A DNA stretch of 64,000 nt, taken from the NCBI GenBank assembly GCA_902781655.1, contig CACZJZ010000014.1, forward strand, positions 1 through 64,000, read 5' to 3'. Every line of letters begins with the position of its first letter. Position 1 is the stretch's first letter. The notes below the pieces were generated by a model. The model ran no database searches, was not told the origin of the DNA, and worked only from the letters and a program-made list of their open reading frames with translations. A program made the position numbers and the translations under genes. This DNA is from an uncultured Lachnospiraceae bacterium. GTDB taxonomy: Bacteria > Bacillota > Clostridia > Lachnospirales > Lachnospiraceae. This document shows positions 16,645 to 25,401 of this stretch, in pieces.

Positions 16645-16670
16645 GTTGCACACAATAAATTGTATACAAC
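16645..16670. promoter_or_regulatory. Palindromic candidate operator in the PFOR leader
   Basis: GTTGCACACAAT-AA-ATTGTATACAAC is a 26-bp inverted repeat with 10 of 12 positions pairing. It lies between the PFOR -10 box and its ribosome binding site, a repressor-like position. The inner TTGTATACAA is itself a perfect palindrome. No regulator can be named from sequence. Confidence 0.5.
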
Positions 16671-16687
16671 AGCTCAGTCTTATCAAA

Positions 16688-16716
16688 ATTATATAATCGG
16701 GGCAGGGTAAATGCAA
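16688..16716 (-). promoter_or_regulatory. PFOR promoter
   Basis: Read on the minus strand: TTGCAT, a 17-bp spacer and a perfect TATAAT. It gives a leader of about 60 nt to the PFOR start codon. Confidence 0.75.
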
Positions 16717-16748
16717 TGTATTTATCCCGGTGCAAACAGCGCAAAACC

Positions 16749-16777
16749 GTGAAATTGTACAATGTACGTAGTACAAT
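16749..16777 (+). promoter_or_regulatory. mecA promoter with overlapping palindrome
   Basis: GTGAAA (16749-16754), a 17-bp spacer and TACAAT (16772-16777) face mecA. The inverted repeat ATTGTAC-N10-GTACAAT (16754-16777) covers the spacer and -10 box, so a bound protein would block the promoter. The ATTGTA half-site also occurs in the divergent PFOR leader. Confidence 0.5.
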
Positions 16778-16891
16778 AAAGGAATCGCGGAATGGAGCGG
16801 TTCCGGGAATTTTTCACACGGGGACTGCGAAAGACGCAGCTTGAGAAAATGACATACATGGCAACAGCGATGCGGGAGGGCATCTGTTTTT

Positions 16892-17707
16892 ATGAAAATT
16901 GAACGTGTCAACGAGAATCAGATACGCTGCACCCTGACGGAGGACGACCTGAAAGGACGAAATCTCAAAATCAGCGAGCTGGCCTATGGAAGTGACAAGG
17001 CGAGAGCCCTGTTTCGGGATATGCTGCAGCAGGCGGGTGCACAGCTCGGGTTCGAGGCGGAGGATGTGCCGCTGATGATCGAGGCGATTCCGCTGACCGG
17101 CAATTGCATTGTCATTCTTATCACAAAGGTGGAGGATCCGGAGGAACTGGATACGCGGTTCGCCAGATTCAGCCCGGAAATCCAGAATGAGGCGATGGGG
17201 GATACGAAGCAGAATTCTGTCTCCGGTGCGATCGAGGCACTGCTGAATGTGATTCGGAGCGCCGCTGGGCTGGACAGCACGGACAACGGGCAGGATGCGG
17301 GTGGCAGCGGCACACCGGGTGGAAATACGGCACAGGCGGAGGCTGCGTCTGATCAGCAATCCGCGGGGAACCAGGAGATGCAGCGGCTTCGGAAATATGC
17401 CTATACGCACCGCCTGTTTGTCTTTGATTCCATGAATGAACTCATTGAGGCGGCCGGATTGACAGCGAATCAATTCTCCGGCAGCAGCCGGGTCTATGCG
17501 GAGAAGGATAAGAACCTGTATTATCTGGTTCTGGTTTTCAATGACGCCAGGGATGTCGCCGCGATGCAGAGCGTTCTTGCACTGCTGTCGGAATATTCCG
17601 GGCAGGAAATCATGAGTTATGCGCGGGAACAGTATTTGAAGGAACACTGCGCGGTGCTGCTGGAGAAGGATGCCCTGAAACAGCTGGCCGGCGCGTCCGG
17701 AAACTAA
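16892..17707 (+). CDS. mecA: Adaptor protein MecA
   Basis: Adaptor that delivers substrates to the ClpC/ClpP protease. The N-terminal substrate domain begins MKIERVNENQIRCTLTEDDL and continues KISELAYGSDKARALFRDML. A low-complexity linker rich in Gly, Ala and Gln (about residues 125-165) leads to the ClpC-binding C-terminal domain with FDSMNELIEAA and YYLVLVFNDAR. 271 residues is slightly longer than the Bacillus protein because of the linker. It is transcribed divergently from PFOR and has its own promoter. Confidence 0.92.
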   Translation: MKIERVNENQIRCTLTEDDLKGRNLKISELAYGSDKARALFRDMLQQAGAQLGFEAEDVPLMIEAIPLTGNCIVILITKVEDPEELDTRFARFSPEIQNEAMGDTKQNSVSGAIEALLNVIRSAAGLDSTDNGQDAGGSGTPGGNTAQAEAASDQQSAGNQEMQRLRKYAYTHRLFVFDSMNELIEAAGLTANQFSGSSRVYAEKDKNLYYLVLVFNDARDVAAMQSVLALLSEYSGQEIMSYAREQYLKEHCAVLLEKDALKQLAGASGN

Positions 17708-17760
17708 CCTGCCGGTGCATTTGGAAGGCAACCTGACCGGCTTATTTGGGAAGCAGCTTG

Positions 17761-17789
17761 TTGCGCATGCAACATTGTTACGCTATACT
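17761..17789 (+). promoter_or_regulatory. Promoter of the DUF1858 gene
   Basis: TTGCGC (17761-17766), 17-bp spacer and TATACT (17784-17789). A near-perfect palindrome GTTGCGCATGCAAC overlaps the -35 box. The leader is about 130 nt. Confidence 0.65.
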
Positions 17790-17929
17790 ACGTGGTAGCC
17801 TGTAATCATACAAGACAGCTTACGAAAGCTGAGCGCATTGGCATTATTGCCCCGCTGCCTGCAATCTGGCGGATTGTGTCCGCATATCGGGCGCGAGGGC
17901 AGGACATTCCGAAGAGGAGGAACATACAA

Positions 17930-18133
17930 ATGCAGAAAATCACAAAGGATATGACGATCGGCGAGGCGCTGATGGTGAACCCGGAGATTGCGCCGGTTCT
18001 TATGAGCATTGGCATGCATTGCCTCGGCTGCCCGGCATCGCAGGGCGAGACGCTCGAGGAGGCGGCAATGGTACATGGCATTGATGTGGACGATCTGATG
18101 GATCACATCGCCAATATCAGCGCGTCGATGTAA
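17930..18133 (+). CDS. DUF1858 domain protein
   Basis: Small 67-residue protein of the DUF1858 (ScdA_N-like) family: [20 protein letters not shown], then the conserved [19 protein letters not shown] with its CxxCP pair, and [12 protein letters not shown]. Members occur alone or fused to hybrid-cluster or iron-sulphur repair proteins, and are thought to handle metals or redox groups, but no biochemical role is established. The start is set by a GAGGAGG site about 9 nt before ATG 17930. It stands alone, followed by a GC-rich hairpin. Confidence 0.88.
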   Translation: MQKITKDMTIGEALMVNPEIAPVLMSIGMHCLGCPASQGETLEEAAMVHGIDVDDLMDHIANISASM

Positions 18134-18166
18134 GCACTGCATCCGTGCACGAATACAGACCCGTCC

Positions 18167-18197
18167 GGACCGTCCGCAGATCACATGCGGACGGTCC
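18167..18197 (+). terminator. Hairpin after the DUF1858 gene
   Basis: GGACCGTCCGCA (18167-18178) pairs with TGCGGACGGTCC (18186-18197). T-run is weak (GTCTTTC), so termination efficiency is uncertain. Confidence 0.55.
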
Positions 18198-18199
18198 GA

Positions 18200-18930
18200 T
18201 GTCTTTCTGTGCGAAAGTCACTAGATTCCGAGCTTTCGCATTTTCGGCCCCGGGGTGTCTTGCACGGGTTTCTGTGCGTCCTTTATAATCAGAGCCACGA
18301 CGGAACAATTCCGGTGTCGGAAAGGGGGGAGCTGTCCGGGAAGAGTTCCAGCTTGTCTTATCATTTGTTTTCTATATATCTATCTATTCGGCCTTTCGGT
18401 TTTTTCTGATCTTTTTCCATTCCGGGCGTCATCTTTTCTCTGCCCATAGGATCGATTGGTCTGGCCGGAATATCAGAACAATTCATCTGCTGTTTATTTA
18501 TGTTGTTTTAAGGAACCATTGTTCAAAGTATCCATTGTCTTTTCTATCAATTTTGATCTTATCTGACATGCCTGGACGTCTTTCTGAGTAAAATCACAAA
18601 CACACATGACACTAATTGGGATTCATGCTCTTCGGACTCTTTACAGAATCCTGCAGGGCAAGACACCGTTCCTGTTTCTGGCAGGGCCCGGCCGCGGATG
18701 ATTTGTCCCACGGAATTATGACAGCCTCCGCACGGCCAACACCGGGGCACTGCTGCCTGTCTTTCACAGATCACCTGTCCCCTGCTATCAGGGATCAGAT
18801 GCCTGTGTCTGTATTTTCTATGCCTCACATCTGTCGTCACATCTATCTGAGCACAGGAAATCCGGCGATCATTCTGTTGTGGACGGAAGGGCTCCGCCTG
18901 CGGAATGCAAGGTTTTTCTGTGCTCTGTCT
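18200..18930. other. Gene-poor stretch of about 730 bp
   Basis: No frame on either strand gives a protein I recognise. The first half (about 18300-18600) is AT-rich with oligo-T tracts and many stops. The second half has longer frames on both strands, but with Pro/Cys/His/Ser-rich translations typical of non-coding GC-rich DNA. No tRNA, repeat or transposase end was seen. It may hold a small RNA or the worn remains of a lost gene. Confidence 0.5.
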
Positions 18931-18959
18931 TTGTGCGCGTGGGGAGAGTATGCTATGAT
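18931..18959 (+). promoter_or_regulatory. Promoter of the GH18 gene
   Basis: TTGTGC (18931-18936), exactly 17 bp, and TATGAT (18954-18959), about 80 nt before the start codon at 19040. Confidence 0.75.
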
Positions 18960-19039
18960 GAATTGGTTTATGCAGGGGATGCAGCACAGATTTTGACTGA
19001 CCGTAGGGAAACATCAGGACAGATACAGGATATAGATAT

Positions 19040-21049
19040 ATGAAAGAGCAATTTCGCGGCGGACATTCGGAAGACGACGATGATATGGATTTTCTGGATG
19101 AGCTGGATGAATATGAGGAGAGCGGCGCGGCATATGAGACTGGCCCGGACCGATACGCCGGGCAGAACAGGCGCAGAGGGCAGGATGGCATCAGTAAGGA
19201 GGTGCAGCGCGGCAGCAGGTATGCATCAGGACAGGGAACGCGGCGCGGCAGCAGGTATGCGTCAGGGCAGGGGACACGGTCGGGAGGCACTGGAAATGCG
19301 GGCGGCCTGAATCACGGAAGACGGGGCCGGAGGAGACGCAATCCGGTGGTTCCGGTGATTCTTGTGCTGATTCTTCTGGTACTTGTCATCGCGGCGCAGC
19401 GGGTGTACCAGGCAAAATACGGATACAGCAGGGAGCGGGCAGATCTGAATTCTTATTTTGGCATCAGCGGCGGGGATGACGTCGCGGTGGTCTGCAACCA
19501 TGAGATCACGGAAACAAAGGGCAGACTGATCGACGGCGAGGTTTATCTGGATCTCGACACGGTGCAGAAGAATCTGAATCCGCGGTTTTACTGGGGGATC
19601 ACAGACAAGCTGGTGCTCTACTGCCTGCCGACGGACATGGTAAAGGTGACCGTCGGTGCGAAGGAGTGGAGCAGCGGCACGGACGGCACCGTGACGGAGC
19701 AGTACGCGCCGGCTGTCGTCAGCGACGATGGAAAAACATTGTATCTGGCGCTGGATTTTGTAAAAAGGTTCACGAATTTTGCCTATCAGTTTTATTCAGC
19801 CCCGAACAGGATCGTGCTGACGACGAGCTGGGGCGAGCGGAGCACGGCACAGATCACAAGAGACACAGAGGTTCGCACGTCGGGCGGGGTGAAGAGTCCG
19901 ATTCTGACGGACGCCGCGAAGGGCAGCACGGTGACGGTGCTGAACCGGATGGACAACTGGAGCCAGGTCGAGACGGAGGACGGCGTGATCGGCCATGTGG
20001 AGAACCGGCACATGTCCGATCCGGAGAAGGTCACGGACACACCGGTGACGGATTATACCGAGCCGGAGTTTGCCTCGGCACAGCTGGATGGCAGGGTGAA
20101 CATGGGGTGGCACAATGTGGCAAACGCGGATGCCTCTGATCTCACGTTTGACACGGCGACTGCCAATGTGAAGGATCTGAATGTCATTGCGCCGACCTGG
20201 TTTCCGGTGAGCGACGACAACGGCAATCTTGCGGATTACGCCTCTTCTGCCTATGTGGAGAAAGCACACGCGAAGGGCTGGAAGGTCTGGGCGGTCGTGG
20301 ATAATTTCCAGATTCAGGGCGTCGATCACAACAACTGCATCGCACTTTTTGAGCGGCGGCAGAATATGATTGCGCAGCTCATGAATTTTGCGGATCAATA
20401 TGGCTTTGACGGCATCAATGTGGATTTTGAACAGCTGGATGCGTCCTACGGACAGGATTTCATTGAGTTTGTGCGGGAGCTGTCCATCGCCTGCAGGGGC
20501 AGAGGACTGACGCTCTCCGTGGACAATTACGTCACGTATGATTTCAACGACTTTTATCACATGGACGAGCAGGCCGTATTCGCGGACTATGTATGTGTCA
20601 TGGGCTACGACGAGCATTATGCGGGAAGCCAGGAGGCGGGCAGCGTGGCGTCCATCGGCTATGTGAAGCAGGGCATTGAACGTGCGCTGAAGGAGGTCCC
20701 GGCGTCAAAGCTCATCAACGGCATTCCCTTCTATATGCGGCTCTGGATCACGGACAGCACCGGGGCAATGAGCGTGCAGGATCTGGATATGGCGACGGCG
20801 CAGGAATTTCTCGCGAAACACGGTCAGACCGGCACCTGGGACGACACAACGCAGCAGAACGTCGTGGATTTCGAGGAGGACGGCACGCACTATCAGATGT
20901 GGATTGAGGATGCGCAGTCTATCCGCTCCAAGCTCGGCCTGATGCAGGCAGAGGGCATCGCCGGCGTGGCGGAGTGGAAGCTTGGACAGGAGACGGCGGA
21001 TGTGTGGGATGTGATTGCATCCTACATGGAGGGGACACTGAATTCCTGA
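19040..21049 (+). CDS. Membrane-anchored GH18-family protein with SH3-like domain
   Basis: Protein of 669 residues that probably acts at the cell wall. A hydrophilic cytoplasmic head (about residues 1-98), first acidic then Arg-rich, contains a 12-residue repeat (RGSRYASGQGTR twice). One membrane segment (VVPVILVLILLVLVIAA, about 102-118) follows. Outside lie a copper-amine-oxidase-N-like segment (VDLDTVQKN type pattern GEVYLDLDTVQKNLN), an SH3b-like domain (TRDTEVRTSGGVKSPIL to VIGHVENRHM) and a glycoside hydrolase 18 barrel. The barrel has DGINVDFEQ (near 457-465), the DxxDxDxE-type motif with its catalytic Glu. YaaH/SleL relatives cleave or bind peptidoglycan, but the true substrate is unknown. 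Confidence 0.85.
   Translation: MKEQFRGGHSEDDDDMDFLDELDEYEESGAAYETGPDRYAGQNRRRGQDGISKEVQRGSRYASGQGTRRGSRYASGQGTRSGGTGNAGGLNHGRRGRRRRNPVVPVILVLILLVLVIAAQRVYQAKYGYSRERADLNSYFGISGGDDVAVVCNHEITETKGRLIDGEVYLDLDTVQKNLNPRFYWGITDKLVLYCLPTDMVKVTVGAKEWSSGTDGTVTEQYAPAVVSDDGKTLYLALDFVKRFTNFAYQFYSAPNRIVLTTSWGERSTAQITRDTEVRTSGGVKSPILTDAAKGSTVTVLNRMDNWSQVETEDGVIGHVENRHMSDPEKVTDTPVTDYTEPEFASAQLDGRVNMGWHNVANADASDLTFDTATANVKDLNVIAPTWFPVSDDNGNLADYASSAYVEKAHAKGWKVWAVVDNFQIQGVDHNNCIALFERRQNMIAQLMNFADQYGFDGINVDFEQLDASYGQDFIEFVRELSIACRGRGLTLSVDNYVTYDFNDFYHMDEQAVFADYVCVMGYDEHYAGSQEAGSVASIGYVKQGIERALKEVPASKLINGIPFYMRLWITDSTGAMSVQDLDMATAQEFLAKHGQTGTWDDTTQQNVVDFEEDGTHYQMWIEDAQSIRSKLGLMQAEGIAGVAEWKLGQETADVWDVIASYMEGTLNS
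19208..19279 (+). repeat. 36-bp tandem repeat, two copies, inside the GH18 gene
   Basis: Units 19208-19243 and 19244-19279 differ at a few bases and encode RGSRYASGQGTR twice. The in-frame 36-bp period allows copy number to change without breaking the gene. Confidence 0.8.
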
Positions 21050-21146
21050 CGGCTTCCAATGAGGCGGCCTGGACGACTGTAATCGAATGTAATAAAGAAA
21101 CGACGGATTTCGGTCCGCCGCGGCATGGAAGGACGGGATCGGATTG

Positions 21147-22265
21147 GTGACGGAATATGTGGCAATGACAGAGGACAGAATCGATCAGGCGGCGATCGAC
21201 CATGCCGGAGCAATTCTGCGGGCCGGCGGGCTGGTGGCGTTTCCGACTGAGACTGTGTACGGTCTGGGCGGAGATGCCCTGAACCCGGAATCTTCGCGCA
21301 AAATCTATGCGGCGAAGGGCAGGCCGTCTGACAATCCTTTGATTGTTCATATCTGCCGGCTGGAGGATACGGAGAAAATCGCTTCTTTCATCCCGGATAT
21401 CTATTACAGACTTGCGGAGGCGTTCTGGCCTGGGCCGATGACGATGATTCTGCGAAAGAGCAGTCTTGTTCCGCCGGAGACGACGGGAGGGCTTGACACG
21501 GTTGCGATCCGCTTTCCGGTCAACAAAATCGCTCAGGCACTGATCCGGGCGGAGGGCGGTTTTATCGCGGCGCCCAGTGCCAACCGCTCCGGCAGACCGA
21601 GCCCGACCCTTGCACAGTATTGCCGGGAGGATTTGGACGGAAGGGTGGAGATGATCATCGACGGTGGGCAGGTGGGCATCGGCGTGGAATCCACCATTGT
21701 GGACCTGACGGAACAGAGGCCGACCATCCTGCGGCCCGGTTATATCACGAAGGAGATGCTTGACCGGACGATCGGAGAGGTCGATGTGGACGCGACGATT
21801 CTGGCCGGCACCTCGGCGCAGCATCCGAAGGCACCGGGGATGAAGTACCGTCATTATGCGCCGAAGGGCGATCTCACCATTGTGGAGGGAAGACGGGATC
21901 AGGTCGCGGCTTACATCAACGCGGCGCTGCGCGAGGCAGAAAACAAGGGACATCGGACCGGCGTGATCTGCACGGACGAGACCCGTGCGCTGTACCGGGC
22001 GGATTCGGTTAAAAGCGCCGGAACGCGGCGGGATGAGGCGACGATCGCACACGATCTCTTCCGGATTTTGCGCGAGTTTGACGATGAGGGCATCGACATC
22101 ATGTACAGCGAGAATTTTGACGCGGCGGGAATCGGCATGGCCGTTATGAATCGTCTGATGAAGGCCGCGGGTCATCAGATTGTCACGATTCATGAGGACG
22201 GCAGTGTGACGAGGACGCATCCGCCGAAGGAGACGCTGGGACGGCCGGAGTACCGCGAGGCCTGA
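21147..22265 (+). CDS. ywlC: L-threonylcarbamoyladenylate synthase, Sua5/YwlC type
   Basis: Makes threonylcarbamoyl-AMP from threonine, bicarbonate and ATP, the first step of the universal t6A37 tRNA modification. The YrdC domain is clear: [47 protein letters not shown] and [13 protein letters not shown]. The C-terminal Sua5 domain follows a linker at about residue 215 ([18 protein letters not shown]). The GTG at 21147 is preferred because relatives have a similar N-terminal length. TTG 21144 and ATG 21165 are alternatives with equally weak ribosome binding sites. 372 residues fits the long two-domain form. Confidence 0.92.
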   Translation: MTEYVAMTEDRIDQAAIDHAGAILRAGGLVAFPTETVYGLGGDALNPESSRKIYAAKGRPSDNPLIVHICRLEDTEKIASFIPDIYYRLAEAFWPGPMTMILRKSSLVPPETTGGLDTVAIRFPVNKIAQALIRAEGGFIAAPSANRSGRPSPTLAQYCREDLDGRVEMIIDGGQVGIGVESTIVDLTEQRPTILRPGYITKEMLDRTIGEVDVDATILAGTSAQHPKAPGMKYRHYAPKGDLTIVEGRRDQVAAYINAALREAENKGHRTGVICTDETRALYRADSVKSAGTRRDEATIAHDLFRILREFDDEGIDIMYSENFDAAGIGMAVMNRLMKAAGHQIVTIHEDGSVTRTHPPKETLGRPEYREA

Positions 22266-22432
22266 GCGTCCGATGGACATGTCAGACAGGAAGACGCGCT
22301 GGTGACGGTTGGAGAGAATTTCCTGCCGGCAGCGGCGAGGCATGCAGGTCCGGAAGGCGGGGCGGAAAAGAGCGCCGCCGGAGATCTGCCGATAATACTA
22401 ATCATGCAGCAAGATGGCAAAAGGGGGCTCTC

Positions 22433-23062
22433 ATGAGTAAAGTAACAATTATGGATCATCCGCTGATTCAGCACAAAATCGGTGTTCTCCGTAGGAAGGA
22501 GACCGGAACTAAGGATTTCCGCACGCTGGTCGGAGAGATTGCAATGCTGGAGTGCTATGAGTCCATGCGCAGTCTGGAGCTGGAGGATGTGGAGATCGAC
22601 ACGCCGATCTGCCATACCACGGTGAAGAAGCTGAAGGGCAAAAAGATGGCCATTGTTCCGATTCTCCGGGCGGGCCTTGGAATGGTAGAAGGAGTCCTGA
22701 CCCTGATTCCGGCGGCAAGGGTCGGGCACATCGGCCTGTATCGTGATCCGGAGACGCTGAAACCGGTGGAGTATTACTGCAAGCTTCCGGCGGACTGCGC
22801 AGAGCGAGAGGTTTTTGTTGTCGATCCGATGCTGGCGACCGGCGGCTCTGCCATTGATGCGATCTCGCAGCTGAAAAAGCACGGCTGCCGGCATATCCAT
22901 TTTATGTGCATTATCGCAGCGCCGGAGGGGATCAGGGCTCTGTCCGAGGCGCATCCGGATGTGGACATCATTGCGGGCGCCGAGGATGATCATCTGAACG
23001 AGAACGGATATATCGTGCCGGGACTCGGCGATGCAGGGGACAGAATTTTCGGGACTAAGTAA
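22433..23062 (+). CDS. upp: Uracil phosphoribosyltransferase
   Basis: Pyrimidine salvage enzyme that converts uracil and PRPP to UMP. Signature stretches are [48 protein letters not shown] and the PRPP-binding [16 protein letters not shown]. 209 residues is the standard size. Start ATG is preceded by AAGGGGG. A dCMP deaminase gene follows, so this is a small pyrimidine nucleotide cluster, separated by two strong hairpins. Confidence 0.97.
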   Translation: MSKVTIMDHPLIQHKIGVLRRKETGTKDFRTLVGEIAMLECYESMRSLELEDVEIDTPICHTTVKKLKGKKMAIVPILRAGLGMVEGVLTLIPAARVGHIGLYRDPETLKPVEYYCKLPADCAEREVFVVDPMLATGGSAIDAISQLKKHGCRHIHFMCIIAAPEGIRALSEAHPDVDIIAGAEDDHLNENGYIVPGLGDAGDRIFGTK

Positions 23063-23064
23063 CG

Positions 23065-23154
23065 GAAGTTCATCGCTGCATGATGGAGCATAATGCAGCG
23101 ATGAACTTCACAAGAATGCAACTTCGGCTATTGCATAGCCGAAGTTGCATTCTT
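23065..23154. terminator. Twin perfect hairpins between upp and dCMP deaminase
   Basis: Hairpin 1 has arms 23065-23080 and 23094-23109 (16 bp, 13-nt loop) starting 2 nt after the upp stop. Hairpin 2 has arms 23112-23130 and 23136-23154 (19 bp, 5-nt loop). All pairs are perfect. There is no classical T-run beyond TTCTT. The second hairpin ends about 8 nt before the GGAAGGAGG site of the next gene. Confidence 0.75.
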
Positions 23155-23174
23155 GCAGGCGGAAGGAGGCGCGT

Positions 23175-23663
23175 ATGTCGGGAAAACGGGAGGATTATAT
23201 TTCCTGGGATGAGTATTTCATGGGGGTTGCCAGGCTTGCCGGGATGCGTTCCAAGGATCCGCACACGCAGGTCGGGACCTGCATTGTGAGCAGGGATCAC
23301 AAAATTCTCTCGATCGGGTATAACGGTCTGCCCCGCGGCTGCTCGGATGATGTGTTTCCATGGGAGAGAAGCGGAAGCGATCCCCTGAAGACCAAGTATC
23401 CGTTTGTGACGCACAGTGAGCTGAATGCCATTCTGAATTACCGGGGAGGAAGTCTGGAGGGAGCAACGCTGTACGTATCCCTGTTCCCGTGCAATGAATG
23501 TGCCAAGGCAATTATTCAGGCGGGAATCGCGAAGGTGATATATGCCAGCGACAAGTACGCCGACTCGGAAGCGACGAAGGCAAGCAAGGAGATGATGGAT
23601 GCCGCCGGTGTGAAGTATGAGCAGTATCAGGCGACAGGACGTCACGTGGAAATCGAGCTTTGA
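23175..23663 (+). CDS. comEB: Deoxycytidylate deaminase
   Basis: Zinc enzyme converting dCMP to dUMP for thymidylate synthesis. The 162-residue chain begins with YISWDEYFMGVARLAGMRSK and DPHTQVGTCIV. The zinc site is formed by His and Glu in THSELNAIL and two Cys in FPCNECAKAIIQ, the standard layout of the family (HxE...PCxxC). GGAAGGAGG lies upstream of ATG 23175. The stop overlaps the start of the following cell-wall hydrolase frame. Confidence 0.93.
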   Translation: MSGKREDYISWDEYFMGVARLAGMRSKDPHTQVGTCIVSRDHKILSIGYNGLPRGCSDDVFPWERSGSDPLKTKYPFVTHSELNAILNYRGGSLEGATLYVSLFPCNECAKAIIQAGIAKVIYASDKYADSEATKASKEMMDAAGVKYEQYQATGRHVEIEL

Positions 23664-24886
23664 AATCGACCGGAAAGAGGAGGGCAACTGGATATCGGGC
23701 GATAGCCTTGATGTGCGCGGCAGCGGTGCTGGCTGGTGCGTGGGGATTTCCTGCGCTCGCGGATTCGAAGAAGACGGAACAGCAGCTGAAGGATGCGCGG
23801 AACGCGGCGAATCAGACGCAGGAGGCCATCGACCAGAATCAGGACAACATCGACAGTCTGAACCAGTCGAAGGGAGCGCTGGAGAATCAGAAAAGTTCGC
23901 TGGAAAGCCAGCTGAGCGGTCTGAATCAGAGCCTTCAGGAGACAGCGGCCAATCTTTCCGAGCTGGAGGACAAAATCAGAGCCAGAAACAGCGAGATCGA
24001 GATGACGACACAGGACCTGGAGGCGGCGCAGAAGACGGCGGACGATCAGTACGCCGCGATGAAGAAGCGGATTCAGTTCATGTACGAGAGAAGCAGGACG
24101 ACATTTCTGGATGCTTTTCTGCGGGCGGGGTCTCTCGGCGAATTTCTGAATTTTGCGAACTATCTGAATGATCTTGAGACGTACGACAGAAAAAAGCTGC
24201 AGGAGTATGAGGAGACGGAGCGGACGATCGCGGAGAAGAAGGCTGCGCTGGAGCAGCAGAAGGCGGAGCTGGAGGACTTGAAGTCCAGGGCACAGGCGGA
24301 GCAGGATCGGGTGTCAGCGCTGGTGGGGCAGACCCGGAGCAACATTTCTTCCACGGAGGACAGCATCAGTCAGTATTCGGATGCCATCCAGGGGGCGGAA
24401 GCTGCTGCAGATGCGCTGCAGAATCAGCTGGCACAGCAGAATTCCACCATCTCCGCACTGGAGAAGCAACTGGCGGAAGAGCGCAGGCTGGAGGCGGCGT
24501 CAAAAGCCTCGGTCTGGACAAGCATCGGAAATGTGACGTTCGCGGAGGGAGACAGGACTTTGCTGGCCAATCTGATCTACTGCGAGGCAGGAGGGGAACC
24601 CTATGACGGGCAGCTGGCGGTCGGGGCAGTCGTGATCAACCGCGTGCTTTCCGGCGCGTTTCCGGGCACAGTGGTCGGGGTGATCTATCAGTCAGGCCAG
24701 TTCGCGCCTGTGTCGGACGGGCATCTGGCCATCGCGCTGGCAGAGGACCGGGCGACAGAATCATGCTATCAGGCCGCGGATGCGGCGATGGCGGGGCAGA
24801 CAAATGTCGCGGACTGTATCTTTTTCCGCACGCCGATTCCGCAGGTGACGCCGCGGTATACCATCGGCGGGCATATCTTCTACTGA
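23660..24886 (+). CDS. Secreted coiled-coil protein with SleB-like cell wall hydrolase domain
   Basis: Exported protein of 408 residues. A signal peptide (KRRATGYRAIALMCAAAVLAG...ALAD, about 1-35) precedes a long coiled coil (about 36-275) of Gln/Glu/Lys/Ser heptads similar to the PcsB/CwlO N-terminal type. The C-terminal domain (about 290-408) is Hydrolase_2, the SleB catalytic fold, with LANLIYCEAGGEPYDGQLAV, GAVVINRVLSG, SGQFAPV and IFFRTP. This coiled-coil plus SleB pairing suggests a regulated peptidoglycan hydrolase in division or sporulation. The start is TTG 23660, just overlapping the upstream stop. No better start precedes the signal peptide. Confidence 0.87.
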   Translation: MKSTGKRRATGYRAIALMCAAAVLAGAWGFPALADSKKTEQQLKDARNAANQTQEAIDQNQDNIDSLNQSKGALENQKSSLESQLSGLNQSLQETAANLSELEDKIRARNSEIEMTTQDLEAAQKTADDQYAAMKKRIQFMYERSRTTFLDAFLRAGSLGEFLNFANYLNDLETYDRKKLQEYEETERTIAEKKAALEQQKAELEDLKSRAQAEQDRVSALVGQTRSNISSTEDSISQYSDAIQGAEAAADALQNQLAQQNSTISALEKQLAEERRLEAASKASVWTSIGNVTFAEGDRTLLANLIYCEAGGEPYDGQLAVGAVVINRVLSGAFPGTVVGVIYQSGQFAPVSDGHLAIALAEDRATESCYQAADAAMAGQTNVADCIFFRTPIPQVTPRYTIGGHIFY

Positions 24887-25401
24887 TCGGAGACGTCACG
24901 TTCAGCGCCGCCTGAATCTGGTTCAAGAATTTCCAGGATTGGGCGTGTCAGAGAGGAAAACTGTCTGCTGTAGATGATTTCGAGAAGGCTGTTCAGATGA
25001 ATGAGTGTGCGCTCGATGCAGGCATCGTCGATGAGACCGCGGTGAAGTGCCCCTGCCAGCTCGTCCAGATCCACAACCTTGAGGCGGCCGTCCGGGTAAA
25101 GGAGCACATCGGCAAGCAGATCCGTCACGGTCAGGATGGATCTGTCCTGATTCCAGCTGTAATCGACAATATCGCAGTACCAGTAGAGAAGCCGCCCGCC
25201 GTGATCGATGAATCGGCTGACCTTGATGCCGCGCTTCAGATAGTAACAGGAATAGCCGCACGCAAGATCTTTCCTGGGATGGAGCGCCTTCCACCCGGTC
25301 ACAATGACATTCTCGTCACAGCGCAGAATCACATCATCCTTCAGCTCGATACATTCCTCGGGAATGATCCGTTTCCGAAAAAGAACCGGCATTTTGTCCA
25401 T
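24880..25401 (-). CDS. DUF402 domain protein
   Basis: Cytoplasmic protein of 173 residues with the DUF402 core (YygB/FomD-like): LYWYCDIVDYSWNQDRSILT, VTDLLADVLLYPDGRLKVVD and DLDELAGALHRGLI. Some relatives hydrolyse nucleotide diphosphates or act near RNA, but the substrate for this branch is unknown. It is read from the minus strand and its last 7 nt overlap the end of the SleB-like gene, tail to tail, with no terminator between them. Confidence 0.85.
   Translation of the reverse strand: MDKMPVLFRKRIIPEECIELKDDVILRCDENVIVTGWKALHPRKDLACGYSCYYLKRGIKVSRFIDHGGRLLYWYCDIVDYSWNQDRSILTVTDLLADVLLYPDGRLKVVDLDELAGALHRGLIDDACIERTLIHLNSLLEIIYSRQFSSLTRPILEILEPDSGGAERDVSDQ

Noticed and set aside
16892..17707. 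Possible role of MecA as a competence-specific factor
   Set aside because: MecA also has general ClpC adaptor roles, and no competence gene in the window supports the narrower function. The nearby comEB name reflects homology only.
18616..18996. Frame of 126 codons upstream of the GH18 gene
   Set aside because: It overlaps the strong GH18 promoter at its end and its Cys/His/Pro-rich translation lacks any signature or start signal.
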